Below are positions 16,932 through 28,145 of a stretch of 42,249 nt of DNA, one piece after another (within the stretch, counting starts at the first letter, position 1; the number at the start of each line of letters is the position of its first letter). Location of the stretch: positions 1 to 42,249 of the forward strand of contig JAAYHM010000151.1 of the NCBI GenBank assembly GCA_012735405.1, given 5' to 3'. The position numbers and the translations under genes are program-made. The stretch is from Tissierellia bacterium (GTDB lineage: Bacteria > Bacillota > Clostridia > Tissierellales > Tepidimicrobiaceae). The notes under the pieces are model-generated. The model searched no databases. It was not told the origin of the DNA and saw only the letters and a list, made by a program, of their open reading frames with translations.

Positions 16932-19900
16932 ATCAAGTTTTATTTGAACAAGTCTATTCTTTATTATCTAAAGAAATGGAAAAAGATTATCTAAGCCTTT
17001 ACAAAGATGAAATCTCTAAAGAAATTTCTAATAACTATTTTATCAACTTGTTAAAAATTAATTTGCTAAATAATAAATATGATGCCATGTCTGTTTTGGA
17101 ACTCTTTTACCCTCTGTATTCCAAATATTGGAATGAACCAAAGGAAGAGATTTTAAAGTATATATTTGATTGGGTCCTTAAGCTTTCCTTTCCTGAAAAG
17201 ATAAATAGGGAATTTAAAAAAAACTTAAAGCCATTAGTCCTGTTTTATTTAAATTTATTAAGATTTTTTTCTCGAGTAGAAGAAAAATACAATGAAAAAA
17301 GCTTCCAATACCAATATCCCTTGGAATTTTTAACTGATGAAGAAGAAAAGGACATAACTAATGAGTATTTTATATTTAAAAGGGCTTTTTTAGAAAATTG
17401 GATATATGAAATGATGAAGATAGATTTGTCCTTAACAGGGCACAATACCTTAGACCACGTTTTAGGAGTAAACCATATAAGCTTATATATAGGAAGACAA
17501 ATAAAAAAATTAGGTCTTCCTATTGATTTAGGTATCGTAGTAGGTTCTTCTTTAGGTCATGACATTGGAAAATATGGAGTTATGGAGGAAGAAAGCAACA
17601 GGGTCCCCTATTTACACTATTACTATACTGAAAAATGGTTTGACAAATTTAATCTAAAAAAAATTGGCCATATTGCTACTAATCATTCTACTTGGGATTT
17701 AGAACTTGAAAATTTGCCATTAGAATCCCTTATTCTAATTTATTCAGATTTTAGGGTCAAAAATAAGGAAAATAAAATGCATATTTTCACTTTAGATGAA
17801 GCCTATGATGTTATATTAAATAAGCTTGATAATGTGGACAAGAAGAAGGAATTAAGGTATAGAAGGGTTTATCATAAATTAAAAGATTTTGAAAACTATA
17901 TTATAAATCTTGGAGTTGACACAAACTTAAGATCCAAAACGTATAAAAGAAAAATATACAAGCCCTATTCCCTACTAGATGAAAGAGAAACTATAGACAA
18001 TATTAAGTTTCTAGCTATTGACCATAATATAAAACTAATGGCAAAGCTTCTTGATGAAGAAAGTTTTAACAAGATTTTAGAAATGGCTAGAAATGAATAT
18101 AATTGGAAAATAGTACGCCTATACTTACAGATATTTAGGGAATATTCCACCTATCTTACACAAAATCAAAAAATATTAGTATTAAATTATTTAACAGATT
18201 TATTGCTCCACAGGGAAGACGATATAAGAAAGGAAGCCTCTGAATTAATAGGGCTTTTAATAAGTGAGTATGATGAGGAATATAGAAAGGAAATTCCTAA
18301 ATCTGCTAAAGTAGTTGAACCAAGATTAAATAGTGAAATGCTTCTAGATAAAATAATTAGAAGCATACTTTATCCTGACCATAAACTAATAGATTTTGCA
18401 ATTGAATGGCAGTATAATTTGCAAAATATAGTTAGTTCCCTATTTATTAATTGCAGACCTGAACATTATGAAAAATATACAAGGATTTTAATAAAATATT
18501 ATAAAAATTTTAAATCCATGTCCACAACGAGCCAATTTTATCTTTGTCAAGCCATTAATTATATACCTTTAGAGTATTTAAATACTGATGATTTAAATAT
18601 AATCTTAAAATACATTATGTACCAATTAGATTCTAGCTCCATAGAAATACGCTTAACTGCATTAGATATAATAAATAGGACCAGCAATAAGCTTATTGAA
18701 AATAGTAAATTTAAAAAGAGTATAGAGAAATGGATAAAAAGCAATATTAAAGTTTCAGAAAATGCACCAGAAAATTATTTAAAGTATAAAATAGCTGTCA
18801 AAATCCAAATGGATGAAAATATAGTTAAACTACTTAAGGACAATTATGAAAAGGATAAAGAAAATATATCCGTTATATTATTGCAAAATTTAAAAACTGC
18901 CACTGAATGGATGAACAAAAAAATAAATATAGATATATTATATGATCAGGTAAAAGAATCTCCAAATTCAAACGGATTTCATATAGGTATGCATCTTTGC
19001 AATTTACTAAAGGTTAGCGCATTTGAAAAGGTCAGAAATTATGCCGGACATACCCTTTTAAATATATTTAAATTTTTATCCTTGGAAGAAAGAAATGATA
19101 TAGTAGTTGAACTATTAAGGGCTTTGGAAATGCAAAACTATCAGTTTACAAAATTTATTCCAAATTATTTAGGTCAGCTATTATTATACTTGCATCCTGT
19201 TGAATTAGATGAAGTTATAGATGATTTTGAAGATAAAATAAAACAATCAAACACACAAATTATATTCCTGCTTCTTAAAACAATTAGTGTAGCTATTGAA
19301 AACTATCCAATTTACATTAAAAGATTTAAGGAAGATAAAAATGCTAATAAAAATAGACTTGTTCGTCTTTTAAGCCTTATATTAAATGGTATGGTCTCCT
19401 TTAATGAGGAAATAAAAATAGAAGCTTTCAGAGTTTTAGCTTGGGATATCTTTAATTCAAACAAGCTCAATTTACAACAAAAGCTTAATGTGTTCAAATG
19501 CATATTAAAGAAAATATTAACCCTTTTAGACGAAATGGAAGAAGATGAATTTATGCTTCTTATTAATTCTGCTTCCTTAAATCATATTTACAGATTTATA
19601 TCAGATTATGAGTTTCAGTATGGAGATTTTTCCTTGGAAACAAACAATAAAATTGCATTTTTCCCTGGAAGTTTTGATCCCTTTTCTTTAAGTCACAAAA
19701 AAATAGCCCTGGAAATAAGAGACCAAGGCTTTGAAGTATATCTAGCAGTTGATGAATTTTCCTGGTCTAAAAGGGTCCAACCCCACAAGTTCAGGAAAAA
19801 TATTATATCTATGTCCATAGGCCACGAAAAAGATATATATATATTCCCAAGCGAGATCCCTGTAAATATTGATAACGATAAGGATTTGCTTAAACTTAAA

Positions 19901-21754
19901 TCTATTTTTGAAGGCAAAGAAGTATATATTGTAGTTGGAACGGACGTTTTAGCTAATGCAAGTGCTTATAAAAAAGATGGGATTTTAAAAGATTTTTCAC
20001 ATATAATATTTGACAGAAAAAGTTTCGAATCCCAAAATGACGATAAATCCATTATTGAAGAAAGGATTAAGGGTATTCGAGGAAAAGTAATAAGGCTTAC
20101 CCTGCCTCCTCAATATGAGGACATTAGTTCAAGCCAAATAAGAAGAGCTATTGATTTAAATATGGATATTTCAAATGAAATGGATCCACTAGCACAGCAA
20201 TATATATATAAATATGGACTTTACTTAAATGAACCCAGATATAAATCACTAATTCAAACTAAAACTATTGAAATAGAAATAATTAATAAAATAGATGAAA
20301 AAATTGTTGAGCATATATGTAATAATTTTAAATCTGAAGTTAATAGGGAACATTTATTAAATCTTAGAAATAAAAAGGATTTAAATATACTATTTCTAAA
20401 GGATGTAGAAAAGAATAAACTACTAGGATTTTCTGTTTTCTACTGGGTTAAAAACTCAATGCTTTACCATGAGTTCAAAGATACAACAATTACAAACTAT
20501 ATAAGAGAAAACTTAAGGGGTAGAATAGTAATAATAGCAGGGTTATTTGCAAAGGACAGAAGCAGCTATTTGTCTGAAATTGTGTTAAATGAAACACTGG
20601 CTCAATGTGTTGAGTTAGAATATAATCATGCCATATATTTGAACTATCTAAACTACGAAAACAACAAGCATATCATAGAAAATATAACTCTCCAGGGTTT
20701 TGTTGAAGCCCCCTTTTATTTTAACAATAATAAGGTATATATTGTGGATATGAGCAAACCTATAACATTAAGCCAAGATTTAGAAACTCTCCTTAAACCA
20801 CCCTTTGATATAAACAAAAGTATATTATCTATAATAGATAAAACAAGGAATAGATTAAAAAGGGCTATATCAAATCTATACCCTGGAGAATTAGTATTGG
20901 TATTTAATAGGGATATGATATACAGCAAACTTATTCAAATAATATGTGATATAAATAATGTTCCTATAGTTCAAGGAAAAAATAGGCTTCTTGGTCCCAA
21001 TATGTGCGTTCCCTTTGGAGCTATATTAAATGGAAGAATTCTACCTAATACTGTAACTAAAACAATGCATACGGAAAAAATATTTAATCCTGATATTAAG
21101 GATTTCACTATAGGTGCTTCTCCTAACTATTTAAGCTTAGACAATCAGGCAAAAATGCTTGCATCTTTTAATCGGCCCATAATATTGGTGGACGACCTGT
21201 TACACAAAGGCTATAGACTAAATGTTATAGAACCTATTTTAAGGAATAACAACATTAAAATCAAAAAATTAGTTGTAGGAATACTAACTGGTAGAGGTAA
21301 AGAAATTGGACAGACAAAAAATATTGACGTAGATACAGCTTATTTTGTTCCTAACCTTAAACTTTGGTTTAATGAAAGTGCCCAATATCCATTTATTGGA
21401 GGAGATGCAGTACTAAGGGAGGAACAAAACCAGGACTATATAATTCCAAGCATTAATTTAATATTGCCTTATGTTTCTCCTGGCTTTATCAAAAATACTT
21501 CTATAAAAAATATATATGAATTCTCTCAAGTATGTTTAATAAATACCATAGAAATTTTTAAAGAAATACAAAAAGTTTATCAGGAAATTCATGGTAGAAG
21601 CTTAATAATTAGAAATCTAGGCCAAATACTTATATCCCCTAGAAGACCAGATTCTTCTTTTTATTCTGATTCAATAAGAAATTTAAAGCCTACTGACTAT
21701 CTGGAAAAGGATCTGGAAAACCTAAAGAGGATTGAAAATTTAGTGTTAAGATAG
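16916..21754 (+). CDS. Giant multidomain protein: HD, HEAT-like, NadD-like nucleotidyltransferase, possible GNAT, PRTase-like
   Basis: A 1612-residue protein I cannot name. Residues about 150-300 are an HD phosphohydrolase (DHVLGV, GHDIGK, HYYYTEKW, ATNHS, YSDFRV), the H-HD-H-H-D order of YqeK-type hydrolases. About 330-900 is helical with HEAT-like repeats (for example DDIRKEASELIGLLI). About 910-1100 is a NadD/cytidylyltransferase fold with PGSFDPFSLSH and SSSQIRR; the usual HxGH appears as SLSH. About 1110-1310 looks like a weak GNAT fold. About 1330-1540 resembles a type I phosphoribosyltransferase with IILVDDLLHKG as the PRPP loop. No signal or membrane segment is seen. Translation starts at a TTG inside sdaAA behind GGAAGGGAGG; the start is slightly uncertain. 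Two further genes follow almost without gaps. Domains are assigned by eye; the function is unknown. Confidence 0.85.
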   Translation: MEKIVNQVLFEQVYSLLSKEMEKDYLSLYKDEISKEISNNYFINLLKINLLNNKYDAMSVLELFYPLYSKYWNEPKEEILKYIFDWVLKLSFPEKINREFKKNLKPLVLFYLNLLRFFSRVEEKYNEKSFQYQYPLEFLTDEEEKDITNEYFIFKRAFLENWIYEMMKIDLSLTGHNTLDHVLGVNHISLYIGRQIKKLGLPIDLGIVVGSSLGHDIGKYGVMEEESNRVPYLHYYYTEKWFDKFNLKKIGHIATNHSTWDLELENLPLESLILIYSDFRVKNKENKMHIFTLDEAYDVILNKLDNVDKKKELRYRRVYHKLKDFENYIINLGVDTNLRSKTYKRKIYKPYSLLDERETIDNIKFLAIDHNIKLMAKLLDEESFNKILEMARNEYNWKIVRLYLQIFREYSTYLTQNQKILVLNYLTDLLLHREDDIRKEASELIGLLISEYDEEYRKEIPKSAKVVEPRLNSEMLLDKIIRSILYPDHKLIDFAIEWQYNLQNIVSSLFINCRPEHYEKYTRILIKYYKNFKSMSTTSQFYLCQAINYIPLEYLNTDDLNIILKYIMYQLDSSSIEIRLTALDIINRTSNKLIENSKFKKSIEKWIKSNIKVSENAPENYLKYKIAVKIQMDENIVKLLKDNYEKDKENISVILLQNLKTATEWMNKKINIDILYDQVKESPNSNGFHIGMHLCNLLKVSAFEKVRNYAGHTLLNIFKFLSLEERNDIVVELLRALEMQNYQFTKFIPNYLGQLLLYLHPVELDEVIDDFEDKIKQSNTQIIFLLLKTISVAIENYPIYIKRFKEDKNANKNRLVRLLSLILNGMVSFNEEIKIEAFRVLAWDIFNSNKLNLQQKLNVFKCILKKILTLLDEMEEDEFMLLINSASLNHIYRFISDYEFQYGDFSLETNNKIAFFPGSFDPFSLSHKKIALEIRDQGFEVYLAVDEFSWSKRVQPHKFRKNIISMSIGHEKDIYIFPSEIPVNIDNDKDLLKLKSIFEGKEVYIVVGTDVLANASAYKKDGILKDFSHIIFDRKSFESQNDDKSIIEERIKGIRGKVIRLTLPPQYEDISSSQIRRAIDLNMDISNEMDPLAQQYIYKYGLYLNEPRYKSLIQTKTIEIEIINKIDEKIVEHICNNFKSEVNREHLLNLRNKKDLNILFLKDVEKNKLLGFSVFYWVKNSMLYHEFKDTTITNYIRENLRGRIVIIAGLFAKDRSSYLSEIVLNETLAQCVELEYNHAIYLNYLNYENNKHIIENITLQGFVEAPFYFNNNKVYIVDMSKPITLSQDLETLLKPPFDINKSILSIIDKTRNRLKRAISNLYPGELVLVFNRDMIYSKLIQIICDINNVPIVQGKNRLLGPNMCVPFGAILNGRILPNTVTKTMHTEKIFNPDIKDFTIGASPNYLSLDNQAKMLASFNRPIILVDDLLHKGYRLNVIEPILRNNNIKIKKLVVGILTGRGKEIGQTKNIDVDTAYFVPNLKLWFNESAQYPFIGGDAVLREEQNQDYIIPSINLILPYVSPGFIKNTSIKNIYEFSQVCLINTIEIFKEIQKVYQEIHGRSLIIRNLGQILISPRRPDSSFYSDSIRNLKPTDYLEKDLENLKRIENLVLR

Positions 21755-21768
21755 TAAGGATGGGGTAT

Positions 21769-23019
21769 ATGATTTACTACTATAAATATAATGATAAAAT
21801 TCTATTTTCCTTCTATGAATATAAGGGCCTTCAAAAGATATCGGAAAACAAAGCCATTACAAGTAAAGAAAACCTATATTTTCTAAATAAAATGGACCCT
21901 ATAAAATCAAGAAGAAGTTTTTTAGTAAATGACCCTTCTCTGCTTTTTTTGGATAGAGAAGGGTTAGAACTAATATTGTTAACTAATAAAAATTTCCCTT
22001 TAGATTTACCAGGATGGATAATAGATAGAATAAAAGCTAAGTTAGTAATATCAGTAAATACTGAATATCCAAACTGGCAAACGGCTTTAGAAGATCCTCC
22101 TAAAGATAAATGGAACATAAATATAGTTGCCCTGGGAGATGTAGGTAGTACACTTTTAATTGGTTTAAGGCTTTTAGGTGGAGACTGTATTAATAAAATA
22201 GGTATATATGATAGAAATGAAAATAGGCTAAAGCGGTGGGTATATGAAACAAATCAAATAAGGGAAGCCTTTAATCCATGGAAATTCCCAGTTGTAGAAG
22301 CAATTACAAAAGAGGAATTGTTTAACTGCCATATGATAGTTTTTTGTGCTTCTAAGGGGGTCCCTCCTGTAGGAAGCATTGTAAAGGATGTGAGAATGAC
22401 CCAGTTTAGCTCTAATAGCCAAATAATTAAAGAATATGCAAAATTGGCAAGGCATTATAATTTTAAAGGAATATTTGCTGTAGTATCAGATCCTGTAGAT
22501 TTATTATGTAAAGTAGTATTTTTAGAAAGTAACAAAGATGCAAATGGAAATATGGATTTTAAGGGACTAGCATCAAATCAAATAATAGGGTATGGTCTTG
22601 GAGTTATGAATGCAAGGGCATGCTTCTACGCTGAAATGTCACAAAATACGATACATTTTCTTGAAGAAGGAAGGGTTTTTGGTCCCCATGGTGAAGGCTT
22701 GATTGTTGCTAACAGTATAGAAAACTATGATGAGAAAATATCTAACTATCTAACTGAAAAAACTATAAATGCCAATAAGGAAATAAGAAGTTTTGGATTT
22801 AAACCTTATGTAGCTCCAAGCCTTTCATCAGGTGCTCTTTCAATTATATCCACCATAAGAGGCGAATGGTTTTATGGTTCCACCTATATGGGAAATGCTT
22901 ACATGGGTTCCAAAGTTAGGTTAATAAAAGGGCATTTAGAATTAGAAAGGCTTAAATTACCAGATAAATTATATGAGAAAATAAAGGAAAGCTATGAAAG
23001 GTTAGTGACAATACTATGA
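21769..23019 (+). CDS. Malate/lactate dehydrogenase-like NAD(P)-binding protein
   Basis: A protein of 416 residues. About 100 N-terminal residues are of unknown type. Then comes an LDH/MDH-like fold: dinucleotide loop ALGDVGST (about 118), an acidic end of strand two (IYDRNE), VVSDPVDLL where the family has VVSNPVDVL, then MNARACF where it has LDSARFR, and GPHGEG where it has GEHGDS. So the catalytic His and one Arg seem kept, but the Asp partner is lost. A true ketoacid dehydrogenase is therefore uncertain. An ATG at 21760 is possible; AGGA at 21757-21760 favours the ATG at 21769. It lies five to fourteen bases after the giant gene and overlaps the next gene by four. Confidence 0.82.
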   Translation: MIYYYKYNDKILFSFYEYKGLQKISENKAITSKENLYFLNKMDPIKSRRSFLVNDPSLLFLDREGLELILLTNKNFPLDLPGWIIDRIKAKLVISVNTEYPNWQTALEDPPKDKWNINIVALGDVGSTLLIGLRLLGGDCINKIGIYDRNENRLKRWVYETNQIREAFNPWKFPVVEAITKEELFNCHMIVFCASKGVPPVGSIVKDVRMTQFSSNSQIIKEYAKLARHYNFKGIFAVVSDPVDLLCKVVFLESNKDANGNMDFKGLASNQIIGYGLGVMNARACFYAEMSQNTIHFLEEGRVFGPHGEGLIVANSIENYDEKISNYLTEKTINANKEIRSFGFKPYVAPSLSSGALSIISTIRGEWFYGSTYMGNAYMGSKVRLIKGHLELERLKLPDKLYEKIKESYERLVTIL

Positions 23020-24065
23020 AGGAGTTTTATTTGATACTTCCTGAAAAACCTTCATCTTTCTTAAAAAAAATGATAGACTTTACAACAGAAAAAATTGATT
23101 ACAAAGTAATTGATAATTTTAACAAAATTCCAGATTTAAGGAATAAGAAAATTATATTTGCCGTAGAACTCCCTGCAACTGGAATAAGTAACAATCTTAA
23201 TAATTTCTTTTTAACCCTTCTTAATAGGGGTGAAGATGCCCTCCTTGGTTCAGAAGGGATTTTGCTAATACGTAGTAAACATCAATATTTTACTAAAACC
23301 TATAGCCAATATATCATATTTCAAAGTAACCTGCTTGGTTTAAGATTTTTAGGAAGACCTTTGGTTGAAGCCACAGGAAATTTGGACAACTTTATTCCTT
23401 TAAAAAAAGTATACAACATGTCAACTGAAGAAATATGCTTTATGCTATGTAGAGAATTGGGTCTAAGATTTCTTTATGATAAATTTAAAAAGGTTGATAA
23501 TCCTAAGATTTTAGCACTTCATTCCAGCAATTGGAATACTTCTAATTCATTATTATTATGGAAAATGGTAAAATCCCACTTAAAATTTGAAAATATATCT
23601 GAAATAAATGTAGGAAAGGGAGATATAGTAGACTGTGCAGCCTGCCCCTATACTACATGCAAACATTTTGGTGAACAAACAAAATGCTTTTATGGTGGAA
23701 TTATTGTAGAGGAAGTGTACCCCAGTATATTGGAATCTGATGCAGTAATATTCATATGCCCAAATTATAATGACATGATATCTGCAAATATTGTGGCAGT
23801 TATAAATAGGCTTACTGCTTTATTTAGAAAAACTAAATTTTATGATAAAACTCTATTTGCAATAATTGTCTCTGGCCATTCTGGTTCTGATGCATTAGCT
23901 AGACAGCTTATTAGTGCCTTAAATATAAACAAGACCTTCAGGCTGCCACCATATTTTGCCCTAATGGCTACTGCCAACGACAAAGGTGCCATTGAGAAAG
24001 TACCCAACATTGAAGATAAAGCTAAGGCCTTTGCTGAAAATATAAAGAATAATATTATGAAATAA
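23016..24065 (+). CDS. Flavodoxin/iron-sulfur-flavoprotein-like protein with a Cys cluster
   Basis: A 349-residue protein starting at an ATGA overlap with the previous gene. The first 160 residues are of unknown type. The rest resembles NADPH-dependent FMN reductases and iron-sulfur flavoproteins: KILALHSSNWNTSNS as the phosphate-binding loop (about 168), the Cys run CAACPYTTCKHFGEQTKC (C-x2-C-x4-C-x8-C, about 207-224), then ESDAVIFICPNYNDMISA, where family members have a DAIIFGSPVYFG-like segment. The Cys spacing differs from the C-x2-C-x2-C of classical Isf proteins, so the cluster type is open. It is the last gene of the operon and ends at a bidirectional terminator. A redox partner for the upstream dehydrogenase-like protein is my inference. 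Confidence 0.8.
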   Translation: MKEFYLILPEKPSSFLKKMIDFTTEKIDYKVIDNFNKIPDLRNKKIIFAVELPATGISNNLNNFFLTLLNRGEDALLGSEGILLIRSKHQYFTKTYSQYIIFQSNLLGLRFLGRPLVEATGNLDNFIPLKKVYNMSTEEICFMLCRELGLRFLYDKFKKVDNPKILALHSSNWNTSNSLLLWKMVKSHLKFENISEINVGKGDIVDCAACPYTTCKHFGEQTKCFYGGIIVEEVYPSILESDAVIFICPNYNDMISANIVAVINRLTALFRKTKFYDKTLFAIIVSGHSGSDALARQLISALNINKTFRLPPYFALMATANDKGAIEKVPNIEDKAKAFAENIKNNIMK

Positions 24066-24066
24066 T

Positions 24067-24100
24067 AAAGCTTACTAAGGTTAATCCTAAAGTAAGCTTT
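24067..24100. terminator. Bidirectional terminator between the module operon and the MATE gene
   Basis: AAAGCTTACT and AGTAAGCTTT arms with an inner AGG/CCT pair. It closes the plus-strand operon starting with the serine dehydratase genes and the minus-strand MATE gene. Confidence 0.8.
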
Positions 24101-25472
24101 ATCTTATTTGAATATACTTCCATTTTCCTGTTCTGAATCTAAACAATATAAGAGCCCATCTGATTAATTGATCAATTAAAATGGCATACCATGCACCTAT
24201 TAAACCTGTTCCGACCATATATATGAATATATATGCAAAAGCTACCCTTATAATTAACACGCTTATAAATATAGCCACTAAGGTCCATACTGTATCCCCT
24301 GCACCCCTTAGCCCTCCTGCAGTTATTAGCTGTGATGATTGAAAGGGCTGTACTATTGCTGCAACTTTTAATATATTTGCAGTTTCTTCTATTATAACTG
24401 GATCTCTAGTATATAGGCTTGCTATAAAAGAACCAAAGAAAAAAAATACAATTCCTATACAACTGGCAATTATAGATCCTAACTTCCTACATTCCCTTAC
24501 ATATTCTTCGGCCTCAGCCGGCTTTTCTGCACCTAGACTTCTACCTGCTAAAGATGAAGCTGCTATTCCAAAGGCATGACCTGGTGTAAAGGATAAATTT
24601 AATATATTTAGTCCTATTTGATGGGTTGCATAGGCTACAGTTCCTAAAGAGGCTACAATTCTTACAAATAATAAAATTCCTACCCTGAAAGCTATTTGCT
24701 CCAATGAAGCAGGAACACCTATTTTTACTAGGTTATACATTATATCTTTATTTAATTTAAACCTTTCTTTTAATTTCAACTTTATAATAGTTTCTCTTTT
24801 TAGCATTCGTATTATAATCATTATTGATGCAATAAGTTGTGAAAGAGATGTTGATATACCTGCACCTGTAACACCTAATCTAGGTGCTCCAAATAATCCA
24901 TATATTAAAATTGCATTACCAATTACATTTAAGAAATTTGCCTTAAGATTTATTTTCATCGGTGTTTTAGTATCTCCAGCTCCTCTTAAAACCGCATATA
25001 TTGATAGGTTAAATGATTGGAATACAAGACCTAACATAATAACTTTAAAGTAACTGGTCCCATACATTAGGGCATCCTGTTCAGCACCTAAAAATGTCAT
25101 AAATTTTTCAGCAAAATTTAAGCCCAGTATAAGAATAGGTATGGCAATTAAAAGCTGGGTTAATAAAACTACATGCTTCACCACATTTTCTATTCTATCA
25201 GTCCTTTTAGCCCCAACATATCTTGCCACCATAGCTGTTGCACCAACATTTAAGGATTGTATCAGTGATAAGGCAATAAAAACTACCTGATTTGTAAGAC
25301 CAATGGCTGCTATAGAAGCTGCTGCCTCTTTGGCATTAGGAATCCTTCCTACCATAATCATATCAATCATACCAAACAAAGAACTTAATAGTACTTCTAT
25401 AAGTACAGGTCCAGCAGTATTTGTTACATGCCTTCGTATTTGCTTTTTATCATTAACTAATCCTTCTGTCAT
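24099..25472 (-). CDS. MATE-family multidrug/toxin exporter
   Basis: A 457-residue integral membrane protein with about twelve helices in two homologous halves. It opens with a PVLIEVLLSSLFGMIDMIMVGR segment typical of the NorM/DinF group, and the second half repeats the pattern (GVPASLEQIAFRVGILLFVRI). MATE proteins export cationic compounds using sodium or proton gradients; the substrate is unknown. The start has a GAGGTGG site. It is a single gene, transcribed on its own, with the nfnAB terminator 80 bases upstream. Confidence 0.92.
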   Translation of the reverse strand: MTEGLVNDKKQIRRHVTNTAGPVLIEVLLSSLFGMIDMIMVGRIPNAKEAAASIAAIGLTNQVVFIALSLIQSLNVGATAMVARYVGAKRTDRIENVVKHVVLLTQLLIAIPILILGLNFAEKFMTFLGAEQDALMYGTSYFKVIMLGLVFQSFNLSIYAVLRGAGDTKTPMKINLKANFLNVIGNAILIYGLFGAPRLGVTGAGISTSLSQLIASIMIIIRMLKRETIIKLKLKERFKLNKDIMYNLVKIGVPASLEQIAFRVGILLFVRIVASLGTVAYATHQIGLNILNLSFTPGHAFGIAASSLAGRSLGAEKPAEAEEYVRECRKLGSIIASCIGIVFFFFGSFIASLYTRDPVIIEETANILKVAAIVQPFQSSQLITAGGLRGAGDTVWTLVAIFISVLIIRVAFAYIFIYMVGTGLIGAWYAILIDQLIRWALILFRFRTGKWKYIQIR

Positions 25473-25553
25473 TCTACCACCTCTATAAACAATTTCGATT
25501 CCCTAATTATTATAGCATACTTAAAAATATTGTAAATACCATCATTATTATTA

Positions 25554-25595
25554 AAAAAATATAAGTATTGGTTAAAACCAATACTTATATTTTTT
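25554..25595 (-). terminator. Intrinsic terminator of nfnAB
   Basis: Perfect 20-base arms (AATATAAGTATTGGTT core and its complement) followed by seven T on the minus strand, seven bases after the nfnB stop codon. Confidence 0.88.
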
Positions 25596-25601
25596 AATCC
25601 C

Positions 25602-27883
<2,282 letters not shown>

Positions 27884-27927
27884 TTATAACTCCTCCCTCA
27901 TAAAATATTAAAATTGCCTATATTTAG

Positions 27928-27978
27928 ATTATATAAAAAACAATTTAAATATTAAAGTATAGTTAATTCTATAACTAT
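27928..27978 (-). promoter_or_regulatory. Probable nfnAB promoter with upstream inverted repeat
   Basis: On the minus strand TATAAT lies at 27933-27928, about 45 bases before the TTG start, with only a weak -35. Upstream is the inverted repeat ATAGTTA-ATTCTA-TAACTAT at 27959-27978, close enough to be an operator. No known regulator consensus matches clearly. Confidence 0.4.
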
Positions 27979-28124
27979 TAGTTGGAATAATACTATGTAG
28001 GTTAGTTTATTCTCGTTATTTGGTTAACAAATATCGCCAAAATTAATATATCACAATAAATCCTATTATTCAAGATATTAATAAAATATTGTTTTTTATT
28101 AGTTTAATATATATTATGCTTGAC

Positions 28125-28145
28125 TTTTAACATGTTTTGTTAAAA
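28125..28145 (+). promoter_or_regulatory. Inverted repeat in the nfnA-hemerythrin intergenic region
   Basis: Perfect eight-base arms TTTTAACA and TGTTAAAA around TGTTT. It overlaps a TTGACT hexamer (28120-28125) and could be a second operator or promoter. The arms resemble half-sites of Rex or HcpR-type regulators only loosely. The rest of this 366-base gap (27884-28249) is AT-rich and without ORFs. Confidence 0.35.

Noticed and set aside
16298-16936. Minus-strand open frames inside sdaAA and similar long antisense frames elsewhere
   Set aside because: They lack ribosome sites, lie opposite well-supported genes and encode low-complexity shadow proteins.
24099-25472. MATE gene as part of the multidomain module
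   Set aside because: It is on the opposite strand and separated by a bidirectional terminator.
28019-28040. Rex-like or TTTGG/CCAAA repeat near TTGGTTAACAA
   Set aside because: Only a GTTAAC core is symmetric; the full TTGTTAANNNNTTAACAA consensus is not met.
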